11,983 bases of DNA, taken from Spirochaetaceae bacterium (GTDB lineage Bacteria; Spirochaetota; Spirochaetia; UBA9216). The DNA is taken from contig JAQQAK010000026.1 of assembly GCA_028527945.1 (NCBI GenBank), positions 1 to 11,983 on the forward strand, read 5' to 3'. A program made the translations under genes and the position numbers. The stretch's first letter is position 1; the number at the start of each line of letters is the position of its first letter. The notes beneath the pieces were generated by a model. The model was not told where the DNA came from. It was given only the letters and a program-made list of their open reading frames with translations, and did not search any database. Positions 1 to 6,670 of the stretch are shown piece by piece.

Positions 1-63
1 CAACTTTAAGTAATTATATACAGTATAACAAGTTGTAATTTTTTCTTCTGTTACATTATGGAA

Positions 64-97
64 GCTCTTTTCAAAACTCTCTGAGTTTAGAAAGAGC
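64..97. repeat. GCTCTTT hairpin, copy 1
   Basis: Imperfect inverted repeat. The left arm starts GCTCTTT and ends AAACTC; a 3-base loop (TCT) follows; the right arm starts GAGTTT and ends AAAGAGC. Seven outer and six inner base pairs flank a small internal loop. The same outer arms recur at 10571-10629 and 11127-11159. No T-run follows on either strand, so it is not a standard intrinsic terminator. It could mark the 3' end of a gene outside the window. Confidence 0.6.
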
Positions 98-166
98 CTC
101 AAGAAATATCTCATAAAAGTTCATTATATATAATTTTAGATAATCGAAATGTCATCATCAAGACGG

Positions 167-195
167 TTGTAGTTTTTTTTAAATTTCTTTATAAA
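167..195 (+). promoter_or_regulatory. Promoter of the TSCPD gene
   Basis: A TTGTAG hexamer at 167-172, a 17-base T-rich spacer and TATAAA at 190-195 make a good sigma-70 promoter. The expected transcription start is near 202, only about 2 bases before the ATG at 204, so the mRNA would be almost leaderless. This fits the absence of a Shine-Dalgarno sequence. Confidence 0.5.
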
Positions 196-203
196 AAGAT
201 ACT

Positions 204-482
204 ATGGATGAACTTTGTTATTACCCCAAAGGGGTTTGCTCTAAAAAGATTGATATAAAAATTGATAATGATATTGTTGAATCAGTTGGTTTTACAGGCG
301 GATGTCCTGGTAATTTGCTTGGAATAGGAGCTCTTGTTAAAGGTATGGATATTAAAGAGGTTTGTGAAAAACTTGAGGGGATAAAATGCGGCAGAAAAAA
401 TACTTCCTGCCCGGATCAGCTCGCAAAAGCTCTGATGCAATATCTTGAGAGCTCTAAGCAGGAAGCTTTGACTGTTGAATAG
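204..482 (+). CDS. TSCPD domain-containing small protein (TIGR03905-like)
   Basis: A 92-residue protein that is a whole TSCPD-type domain. It has YPKGVCS near the N-terminus, FTGGCPGN at 30-37 and the signature NTSCPDQLAKAL at 66-77. Six cysteines (5, 12, 34, 54, 62, 69) include the conserved ones, which suggests metal or redox binding. Free-standing members of this family are about this length and have no proven function; the same domain is found at the C-terminus of some B12-dependent ribonucleotide reductases. The start agrees with the family's usual N-terminus. No Shine-Dalgarno is visible; the promoter lies immediately upstream. The gene converges on topB with only 8 bases between stop codons. 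The family call is firm; the biochemical role is unknown. Confidence 0.9.
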   Translation: MDELCYYPKGVCSKKIDIKIDNDIVESVGFTGGCPGNLLGIGALVKGMDIKEVCEKLEGIKCGRKNTSCPDQLAKALMQYLESSKQEALTVE

Positions 483-502
483 GCAGAGGCCTATTTCTTT
501 TT
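477..502 (+). terminator. Intrinsic terminator overlapping two stop codons
   Basis: AATAGGC (478-484), loop AGAG, GCCTATT (489-495), then TCTTTTT. The perfect 7-bp stem with a T-rich tail reads as a terminator for the plus-strand TSCPD gene. The left arm contains that gene's TAG stop (480-482) and the right arm contains the topB stop (491-493 on the minus strand). In the minus direction there is no T-run. Confidence 0.75.
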
Positions 503-2503
503 ATCGTTCTTAATTTTTATCATATCAGCAAGAGTAAAGGTATCAGAACTGTTGTCTGAATATTGCTTTATCAGTTTTCTTGTTACAGCCTTCTCTCTTT
601 TTGATGGTTTATTATAACCATATGCTCCTGTGTTCTCTGGTTCTTCCTCATATCCGCATGAAAGAGAGCGACATACATGGATTTCCCGTCCTTTTTTATC
701 ACGGACAGGCATCATCATTCTGCCGCAGAGAGGGCATGGTTTTTTGCTGAACTCTACAGGTTTATAGTTTTTCCCACCTGATTTTACTGAGTCTACCAGT
801 TCTCTGGTGTTAGCTCTTATGTCATTTATGAATTTTCCGGCCTTTTCGTTGCCTTCTTCAATAGCCTTGAGTCTTTTTTCCCATTGCGATGTCAGTTCAG
901 GAGACTTGAGTTGTTGCGGCGCAAGCAGCAGCACTTCTTCTCCGGCCGGTGTTATACACAGCTTTCCATTCTGCCTCTGCATATACCTGTTTGAAATGAG
1001 CTTCTCAATAATGTCCGCGCGAGTCGCTGGGGTTCCAAGATTATGTTTTTCCATAGAAGACAGGAGACTTCCCTCTGAATGAAGCGGAGGAGGACTTGTT
1101 TGAGATTGCTGGATCTTAACACTCTTTATTTGAAGTTTTGTTCCTTGTTCAAGTTTATCTATATTACCAAAGCCGTTATCATCATCCTTTGTTTCGATTG
1201 CCTGAAAATCAATGGCTCTCCAGCCCTCATCTATTGTTTTTGTTGAAGTTATGAAAAAAGATTCACCGGCAGCCTTTATTTCAGCACTCCGTTTCATAAA
1301 TTGATGCTTGGGTGACAGCACTGCCAAAAATCGTTTTACTATCATATTCCATAAGGCCTTCTCTTCTTCGGATAGCCTTGATGTATTTACCACTTCTTCT
1401 GTTGGGATTATAGCGTGGTGATCGCTTACCTTTGAACCGTCAAAGAGTCGTTTTCCGGGCTTTGGTTTTGATGCTATTATACTTTCGGCTCGGTTTTTCC
1501 AGTCTGTGTTCTTCAGTGCCTTTAGTCTGTCCGGGATTGTTGCCTCTACATCTTCCGGAAGATGGCGTGAATCTGTTCTTGGATATGTCACTATTTTATG
1601 TCTTTCATACAATCCCTGAAGTATTTTCAATGTTTGTTTGGCTGAGTATCCAAGAACACGGTTTGCTTCCTGCTGAAGGGCTGTCAGATCAAAGGCTAAA
1701 GGCGGCGGTACAGTCTGTTTTTTCTCATCAAGTTTGACAACTTCAGCTTCGCTTTCCTTGAGTTTTGACTGAAGCGATTTTGCTGCCTCTTCTGAAAAGA
1801 TTCTTTTTCCGTTTTTGCCCTGCCATGATGCTGAAAATCCATCAAAATCTGCTTCTAAAGTCCAGAATGGCTTAGGCTTGAAGTTTTTGATCTGTTCAGA
1901 GCGTTCAGCGATCATTGCGAGAGTCGGGGTTTGAACCCGTCCGGAAGACAATTTTGTGTCATAGGTACAGGAAAGCGCTCTTGTTACATTTAGTCCGACT
2001 AACCAGTCTGCCTCAGCTCTGCATTCGGCGGCTCTCATCAGGTTGTCATAATTTTTGCCTGGTTTGAGGTTGGCAAAACCCTCTTTTATGGCCTTGTCTG
2101 TCTGAGAGCTTATCCAAAGACGTTGAAAAGGCCCCTTATAACCGGCCAGCCGCATTATCCAGCGTGCTACAAGTTCTCCCTCTCGCCCCGCGTCGGTTGC
2201 TATTATGAGGTTGTTAACATCGTTTCGGTGAAGCATCTTTTTTATTGTATTAAACTGGTGTGATGTACGGCCTATGACCTTATGTTTCATCCTGTCCGGG
2301 ATAATAGGCAGGTCTTCGGCATTCCAAGCCTTATATTTTGAATCATGCGCGCCGGGATCGGCCAGCTCTACAAGGTGACCCATGGCCCAACTTACTATAT
2401 ATTTATCACCTTCAATGAAGGATTTTGTCTGTTTTCTGCAGCCGAGTACACGGGCTATTTCGCGCCCCACACTCGGCTTTTCAGCAAGTACAAGTGTTTT
2501 CAT
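491..2503 (-). CDS. topB: DNA topoisomerase III (type IA)
   Basis: A 670-residue type IA topoisomerase, which passes single strands through a transient 5'-phosphotyrosine break and typically decatenates replication or recombination intermediates. The TOPRIM domain spans about 1-150, with E8 in LAEKPS and the acidic motif DAGREGE at 104-110. SSGRVQTPTL lies at 186-195. The catalytic tyrosine is Y307 in VTYPRTDSRHLP. SDHHAIIPT (360-368) and GTPATRADIIE (490-500) are conserved core motifs. A C-terminal four-cysteine zinc ribbon is visible (C590, C593, C611, C616), followed by a basic tail. Length and motif order match bacterial TopB rather than TopA, which usually carries more zinc ribbons. The start gives the canonical N-terminus, although no strong ribosome binding site precedes it. 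The gene lies 47 bases downstream of the YibE/F gene, probably co-transcribed with it. Confidence 0.96.
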   Translation of the reverse strand: MKTLVLAEKPSVGREIARVLGCRKQTKSFIEGDKYIVSWAMGHLVELADPGAHDSKYKAWNAEDLPIIPDRMKHKVIGRTSHQFNTIKKMLHRNDVNNLIIATDAGREGELVARWIMRLAGYKGPFQRLWISSQTDKAIKEGFANLKPGKNYDNLMRAAECRAEADWLVGLNVTRALSCTYDTKLSSGRVQTPTLAMIAERSEQIKNFKPKPFWTLEADFDGFSASWQGKNGKRIFSEEAAKSLQSKLKESEAEVVKLDEKKQTVPPPLAFDLTALQQEANRVLGYSAKQTLKILQGLYERHKIVTYPRTDSRHLPEDVEATIPDRLKALKNTDWKNRAESIIASKPKPGKRLFDGSKVSDHHAIIPTEEVVNTSRLSEEEKALWNMIVKRFLAVLSPKHQFMKRSAEIKAAGESFFITSTKTIDEGWRAIDFQAIETKDDDNGFGNIDKLEQGTKLQIKSVKIQQSQTSPPPLHSEGSLLSSMEKHNLGTPATRADIIEKLISNRYMQRQNGKLCITPAGEEVLLLAPQQLKSPELTSQWEKRLKAIEEGNEKAGKFINDIRANTRELVDSVKSGGKNYKPVEFSKKPCPLCGRMMMPVRDKKGREIHVCRSLSCGYEEEPENTGAYGYNKPSKREKAVTRKLIKQYSDNSSDTFTLADMIKIKNDKKK

Positions 2504-2550
2504 GGGGCAGATTTTATTATGGATTTGATAAAAAAGAAAGGTGGAGCAGT

Positions 2551-3684
2551 CTATTCTACATGTCTCGAATAAACAATTCCTCCAATTATAGCTGTTAGCG
2601 GTGCTGTCAGTACCAGGCCAAAGCTTCCTACCAGAGTATGAAGGATTTCCGCGCTTACATATGTCAGGTTAAATATATTGGCCGCTGGAGTTCCTTGAGC
2701 CATCATTACCATTAAAACCGCAGTGTAGCTGCCTGAATAGGCCAGAAGTAGGGTTGTTGTCATTGTTCCGACCACAGCGCGTCCTACCTTGATACCTGAA
2801 ATTATAAGTTCCTTTGCGTGTATGTCTGGCCTTTTTTGCTTTATTTCATGCATGGATGCTGAAATATCCATGCTTATGTCCATTACAGCTCCTGAAGAGG
2901 CTAGAAAGATTCCAGATATGAATATTTCTGTGAGATCAAGATGGGCATAACCAGAGTACAGAAGGGTTTCAGAGAAGGGTTTTACCGCTCCATGAACATG
3001 AAAGAGTTTTCCAAACAGTAAAGAAAAAACAGCTGTAAAAGCTATTCCGGCTATTGTTCCTATGAAAGATATTATTCCTTTTTTGGAGAGTCCTCCTACA
3101 AGAAAGATTATAACTGCTGACATTGCCGCGACAATTAAAAGTGAAAGAAGGATAGGGTTCCATCCCTTTAGAAAACCAGGAATAAGAATTTTCCATATTG
3201 CGAATCCTGTAAACAGAAATGATAATAAAGCCTTTAAGCCGGTTGTTCCGGCAAAAATTACAAGTAGTACTGAAAAAAGAACTAAAAGGATAATTTCTAT
3301 GTTAAGCCGGTAATGATCTATTGGATTGGCATATACAAAATTATCATTTTCATCCATGTCTATTGTCACAAGAGCAATGTCTCCAACGGAGAACATTTTA
3401 TCCAGTTCAAGTTTTCCAATAAGAAGGTTATTTGATTCTGTCTGGAGCCCTTTAAATTTTCCATTAAGGATTTTTAGTATAAGACCTTGATCTCCGGTTC
3501 TTACTATACCGTACTGTCCAACGTCACTATTATCTACAGCTAATACTCTTGCTCTGGCTCTGACAGAGTTTTTCCCCTGAATGTTTTCAAAGCCTGTGGG
3601 AACGAAGAATAATACAACCATAATAAGGCACACCACGATTGTAAAAATATTATCGCGTCGTGTATTTTTTTCAACAGCAAGCAT
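2551..3684 (-). CDS. YibE/F family integral membrane protein
   Basis: A 377-residue membrane protein of the YibE/F family (PF07907). An N-terminal transmembrane segment (about 13-30) is followed by a soluble, probably extracytoplasmic domain at 35-125. The hydrophobic C-terminal two thirds contains about seven further membrane segments from 128 onward. The family hallmark is the stretch 244-280, including SGYAHLDLTEIFISGIFLAS and then GAVMDISMDISASMHEI. Function is not established; members are annotated as permease-like or multitransmembrane proteins. Ribosome binding site AGAGG is six bases before the ATG. The gene follows the alkaline phosphatase gene after a strong terminator and precedes topB closely, so yibE/F and topB probably form an operon with its promoter in the short gap before 3684. 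Family assignment is firm, function is not. Confidence 0.92.
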   Translation of the reverse strand: MLAVEKNTRRDNIFTIVVCLIMVVLFFVPTGFENIQGKNSVRARARVLAVDNSDVGQYGIVRTGDQGLILKILNGKFKGLQTESNNLLIGKLELDKMFSVGDIALVTIDMDENDNFVYANPIDHYRLNIEIILLVLFSVLLVIFAGTTGLKALLSFLFTGFAIWKILIPGFLKGWNPILLSLLIVAAMSAVIIFLVGGLSKKGIISFIGTIAGIAFTAVFSLLFGKLFHVHGAVKPFSETLLYSGYAHLDLTEIFISGIFLASSGAVMDISMDISASMHEIKQKRPDIHAKELIISGIKVGRAVVGTMTTTLLLAYSGSYTAVLMVMMAQGTPAANIFNLTYVSAEILHTLVGSFGLVLTAPLTAIIGGIVYSRHVE

Positions 3685-3699
3685 AGTTAACCTCTTTTA

Positions 3700-3731
3700 T
3701 AAAAAAATTAGGGAGGGGTTCGTCCCCTCCC
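3700..3731 (-). terminator. Rho-independent terminator of the alkaline phosphatase gene
   Basis: A perfect 8-bp GC-rich stem, GGGAGGGG (3711-3718) against CCCCTCCC (3724-3731), with a 5-base loop. On the minus strand it is followed by TAATTTTTTT. It sits about 35 bases beyond the phosphatase stop codon and separates that gene from the YibE/F gene. It is the strongest terminator in the window. Confidence 0.92.
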
Positions 3732-3766
3732 ATTAAGTTTTTAATGTTTTTTACTTTAATCTATGA

Positions 3767-5233
3767 TTATTCAGCTAATGCTACCTGGCCATCACCGAGC
3801 ATAGCGCTCTTCATCTTCTTAAAGATATCAGTGTTGTCATAGTAACCATTAAACATTTCCTGACCAGCACCAATTGCGAAAGTCTGAACAGGAACACCTG
3901 TGTGTGAGTAAGATGTCCATGCAAGACCTGCTCTTCTGTTAAGTAGGTGGGTTACAGTTACAGAAAGTGGATTGTATCCGCCGTAGAGTAGGTAATCCTG
4001 ATCGTTTTCTGCTTTTCTAACGTTTCCTCTTAGAGCTCTTTGAAAAGAAGCTTCAAGCTGTTCGTTTTCATAGTCTGAACGGTCTGTAAGGCCAAAGTTT
4101 TTCTCTATTTCAGGCATAAGATCAGCGAGCTGAGCGCTTCCGTCAGCGTGTGCTTCCATATATGGCTTGAAGATAAACTTGTCAAAGTTTTCGTAAGAGA
4201 TCTTCTGGTTCTGGATTTCAGCGAAAGCTGAACCATATTTTGTTCCAGCAAAACCGAGTGTAAGACCACCAGTTTCATGATCACCTGTTACAATAATAAG
4301 TGTTTCATCAGGATGCTGATTGTAGAAAGCTAGTCCTTCTTTTACAGCTTTATCAAACTCGATTGTGTCGCTGATAGAAGAAGCAGCATCGTTAGCATGA
4401 CATGCCCAGTCAATCTTTCCACCTTCAACCATCATGAAAAAGCCGTTTTCGTTATCAAGAAGTTCAATTCCCTTCTTTGTGTATTCTGCAAGAGAGATAT
4501 CATCTGCTTCCTGATCCAGACCGTAGTCAAGAGAGTTGGTAGTGAAACTTGTGTTGTAGTAAGCGTAAGCCTGCTGTCCTGGCTGTAGAGCGTTAAGTTC
4601 TTCTCTTGTTTTGGCGATTACCCATCCTTTCTCTTCCATTACATCGAGAACGGTTGGTTTTCCTTCTGGAGTTTTATATGTTTTTATAAGACCACCACCA
4701 AAGTAGTCAAAACCACTGTCAGCCATTTCAAGACCAATGTCGTAGTAGTTATTTCTTGATTCATTATGAGCGTAGAAAACCGCAGGTGTAGCATGGTCAA
4801 CGTCTACACTGGAAATGATTCCGACCTTGAGGCCTTCTTCTTTTGCCATTTCAGCAATAGTCTTCAATTTTTTTGTCTTTGAAGAATCCATTGAGATAAC
4901 GCCTGAGTCTGTTTTGCTCCCTGTAGCAAGAGCTGTTCCTGCTGCTGCAGAGTCTGTTATAAAAGCATTTGCAGAGTAGGTTGTTGTAAGACCTTGTGAA
5001 GGCCACTGTGTAAAAGATAGTTTCTTTACTCCTGGAGCAGATCCGTCAAGCGCGTTAAGATATGCTTCTGCTGCATTAATCTGCGGCATAGCCATACCGT
5101 CACCGATAAAAAGCATAATGTACTTTGCTTTAACTGGCGCAGAATTATCTGTCGCAGTTGAAGCCTCCTGCTGTCCTCCGGCAAATACAATTGCTGGAAT
5201 AAGAAGAAGCATGATTGCAAGGAATTTCTTCAT
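3767..5233 (-). CDS. phoA: Exported alkaline phosphatase (PF00245 family)
   Basis: A 488-residue phosphomonoesterase predicted to release phosphate from organic esters outside the cytoplasm. A signal peptide covers 1-18 with likely cleavage after VFA; there is no lipobox cysteine. All expected active-site residues are visible: D45 (FIGDGM), nucleophile S95 (TDSAAAGTA), T149, R160 (HNESR), E270/D275/H279 (VEGGKIDWACHA), D318-H319 (TGDHE) and H444 (SHTG). Relative to E. coli PhoA, positions 153 and 328 are His (H147) and Trp (W276) rather than Asp and Lys, the pairing I recall from Bacillus/Thermotoga-type enzymes. The ribosome binding site AGGAG is seven bases from the ATG. Upstream lie TGTTAG repeats resembling a Pho box and a 16-bp palindrome. 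The gene is probably monocistronic, because a strong terminator follows it. Confidence 0.95.
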   Translation of the reverse strand: MKKFLAIMLLLIPAIVFAGGQQEASTATDNSAPVKAKYIMLFIGDGMAMPQINAAEAYLNALDGSAPGVKKLSFTQWPSQGLTTTYSANAFITDSAAAGTALATGSKTDSGVISMDSSKTKKLKTIAEMAKEEGLKVGIISSVDVDHATPAVFYAHNESRNNYYDIGLEMADSGFDYFGGGLIKTYKTPEGKPTVLDVMEEKGWVIAKTREELNALQPGQQAYAYYNTSFTTNSLDYGLDQEADDISLAEYTKKGIELLDNENGFFMMVEGGKIDWACHANDAASSISDTIEFDKAVKEGLAFYNQHPDETLIIVTGDHETGGLTLGFAGTKYGSAFAEIQNQKISYENFDKFIFKPYMEAHADGSAQLADLMPEIEKNFGLTDRSDYENEQLEASFQRALRGNVRKAENDQDYLLYGGYNPLSVTVTHLLNRRAGLAWTSYSHTGVPVQTFAIGAGQEMFNGYYDNTDIFKKMKSAMLGDGQVALAE

Positions 5234-5265
5234 TTTTCTCTCCTAATTTTTAGTGCGATTTTTTC

Positions 5266-5281
5266 GCTGTTTATAAACAGC
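5266..5281. promoter_or_regulatory. Perfect 16-bp palindrome in the phosphatase promoter region
   Basis: GCTGTTTATAAACAGC reads the same on both strands. On the minus strand its centre contains TATAAA, a possible -10 box, which would start transcription about 30 bases before the phosphatase ATG. No -35 box is recognisable at the right distance. It may be a repressor operator over the -10, or a site that needs an activator. Confidence 0.4.
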
Positions 5282-5332
5282 TTAATAATCTTTTTTTTAG
5301 GTTAGAAAATAATCATGAAAATGTAAAAAAAA

Positions 5333-5369
5333 TGTTAGAGCAATATGACTAATGTTAGGAAACTGTTAG
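5333..5369 (-). promoter_or_regulatory. Pho-box-like TGTTAG repeats upstream of the phosphatase gene
   Basis: TGTTAG occurs at 5333, 5353 and 5364, and reads CTAACA on the minus strand. The last two are spaced 11 bp, the period of PhoB/PhoP direct repeats. The match to known Pho consensus is only partial, the 20-bp gap to the third copy is off-period, and the last copy overlaps the thioesterase stop codon. Location upstream of an alkaline phosphatase gene is the main argument. Confidence 0.35.
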
Positions 5370-5785
5370 CCTTCGTCGTAAGCTTTTATTTGTTTTCGTG
5401 TTTCGTCAGTTACACAGAGAACTTCTTGTTTATCATAATCAAAAGCAACAAAAACTGTCTCGCAAACTGCTTTTACATTTTCTGTTCCTGTCTCTACAAT
5501 TCTTGATTCAATGGTGAGAGATTTTGTTCCTATTTTTGCTGTTCTTGTTTCGACCTGAATCTTGTCGTACATAAATATTGGCAGCAGGAAATCTGTTTTA
5601 ACTGAGGCTATGATAAAAGATTTTCCTCCTGTTTCGTAATTGCCACCCTTTATTGCGCCAAGATAGCCGGCTCTTCCTATATCAAAATATTGTTGATAGA
5701 TAGCGTTATTAACATGTTGTTGTCCGTCAACATCGTTAAATCTTATTTGTATTGGGACAATGTGTCTAAATTTAAAAGTATTCAT
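5366..5785 (-). CDS. Acyl-CoA thioesterase, 4HBT hotdog family (YbgC/FadM-like)
   Basis: A 139-residue hotdog-fold protein (143 residues if the ATG at 5797 is used). The family signature IRFNDVDGQQHVNNAIY occupies about 14-30, with D18/D20 and the HVNN helix start typical of single-domain YbgC/FadM-type thioesterases that hydrolyse acyl-CoA esters. The substrate cannot be told from sequence. I chose the internal ATG because a TTGACA/AATAAT promoter places its -10 box over the upstream ATG, so transcription should begin near 5789; neither ATG has a Shine-Dalgarno, so the mRNA would be near-leaderless. The gene is divergent from the PHP phosphatase gene, and the alkaline phosphatase gene lies 132 bases downstream behind its own regulatory region. 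The family is confident, the start less so. Confidence 0.88.
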   Translation of the reverse strand: MNTFKFRHIVPIQIRFNDVDGQQHVNNAIYQQYFDIGRAGYLGAIKGGNYETGGKSFIIASVKTDFLLPIFMYDKIQVETRTAKIGTKSLTIESRIVETGTENVKAVCETVFVAFDYDKQEVLCVTDETRKQIKAYDEG

Positions 5786-5795
5786 GTAGTTGATC

Positions 5796-5823
5796 ATTAT
5801 TCTTGGAGTAATAAATTTGTCAA
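5796..5823 (-). promoter_or_regulatory. Promoter of the thioesterase gene
   Basis: On the minus strand a consensus -35 TTGACA (5818-5823) is followed after 16 bases by AATAAT (5796-5801). The predicted start near 5789 is about four bases before the ATG at 5785, and the -10 box overlaps the alternative ATG at 5797. Confidence 0.65.
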
Positions 5824-5858
5824 GAGTTTCATGCTTAAGGCTAATCTGCTTTTTTATT

Positions 5859-5872
5859 GGGGGGGAGGGTGG
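5859..5872 (+). other. Poly-G tract between divergent promoters
   Basis: Seven consecutive G residues (5859-5865), then A, GGG, T and GG, in otherwise very AT-rich DNA. It lies about 70 bp upstream of the predicted thioesterase transcription start and about 50 bp upstream of that for the PHP gene. Homopolymeric G runs near promoters mediate phase variation in some treponemes; whether this one varies in length is not visible here. Confidence 0.5.
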
Positions 5873-5930
5873 AATAATTCAATTTTTTTAGTCTCTTGTA
5901 TTTTTTTATAAAAAAGGATACCACTGGAGA

Positions 5931-6656
5931 ATGATTTCGACTAACAATATAATTGATACCCACAATCATTCAACTGCTTCAGGGCATGCCTATTCATCTT
6001 TAGAGGAGATGGCTAAAGATGCTGCTTCAAGAGGAATCCCTGGTTTTGTTTTAAGTGATCATTCTCCGGGGATGCCCGGTAGTGCTCATTCTTATCATTT
6101 TTCTAACTTAAGGGTTCTTCCAAGAAAAATTCATGGAACATTTGTTTTTAGGGGTATAGAAGCCAATATAATAAATAGTCAGGGTGAAATTGATATAGAT
6201 GAAGAGCTTTGTAATGAGCTTGAAGTTGTTATTGCCTCTCTTCATATTCCGACATTTCCGCCAGATGGAAAGGAGGCGCATACTTCTGCGTATATTGGCG
6301 CTATGAAGAATCCTTATGTGAAAATAATTGGACATCCTGATGATACACGGTTCCCTTATGATATTTCCCGTTTTGTTCAGGCTGCCGGCGAAACCGGTAC
6401 TATAATTGAAGTTAATAACTCGAGTCTCAGGCCGGATACTTTCCGTGTTGGCGCTGAAGAAGTTTATAAAACTCTTTTAAAGGAATGCCGCAAACAGGGC
6501 GTTAGAGTAACTCTTTCAAGTGATTCGCATTTTAGTGCTTCTGTTGGATGTGTTGAACATGCCGCAAGGCAGATTGAAGAAGCTAATTTTCCAGAAGAGC
6601 TTATTGTTAATCTTTCAATAGAGCGTTTTTTAGAAGAATTCGGGTTGGAGATTTAA
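5931..6656 (+). CDS. PHP-domain phosphatase, YcdX-like
   Basis: A 241-residue PHP-family metallohydrolase closely resembling E. coli YcdX, a phosphatase with a trinuclear zinc centre. Visible ligand motifs in order: DTHNH (H11, H13), H19 in HAYSS, SDH (H44), GIEAN (E77), H105 in SLHIP, GHP (H135), and SDSH (D198, H200). EVNNSSL at 160-166 also matches the YcdX type. The small length, without polymerase or histidinol-phosphatase extensions, supports a stand-alone phosphatase; the physiological substrate is unknown. Ribosome binding is unusual: GGAG lies one base before the ATG and AAGGA about 12 bases before. TATAAA at 5907-5912 is a possible -10 box. The gene converges on the GntR gene and its stop codon lies inside a terminator palindrome. 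Confidence 0.92.
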   Translation: MISTNNIIDTHNHSTASGHAYSSLEEMAKDAASRGIPGFVLSDHSPGMPGSAHSYHFSNLRVLPRKIHGTFVFRGIEANIINSQGEIDIDEELCNELEVVIASLHIPTFPPDGKEAHTSAYIGAMKNPYVKIIGHPDDTRFPYDISRFVQAAGETGTIIEVNNSSLRPDTFRVGAEEVYKTLLKECRKQGVRVTLSSDSHFSASVGCVEHAARQIEEANFPEELIVNLSIERFLEEFGLEI

Positions 6657-6670
6657 ATCTTCAACCTTTT
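6643..6670 (+). terminator. Intrinsic terminator overlapping the PHP gene stop codon
   Basis: A 24-base near-perfect palindrome runs from GGTTGGAGATTT to AAATCTTCAACC (6643-6666), followed by TTTT. Only one G-T wobble interrupts the stem. The TAA stop (6654-6656) is at its centre. Read in the minus direction it has no T-run, so it mainly serves the plus strand. Confidence 0.7.

Noticed and set aside
64..97. Intrinsic terminator of an upstream gene
   Set aside because: No T-run follows on either strand, so I listed it as a repeat hairpin; a 3'-end role remains possible.
807..1737. Plus-strand open frames within topB
   Set aside because: They lie antisense to a gene with all its catalytic motifs intact and have no ribosome binding site or recognisable domain.
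5690..5911. Plus-strand 73-residue open frame through the divergent promoter region
   Set aside because: It overlaps the thioesterase gene antisense, runs across both promoters and the poly-G tract, and its translation looks like random AT-rich sequence.
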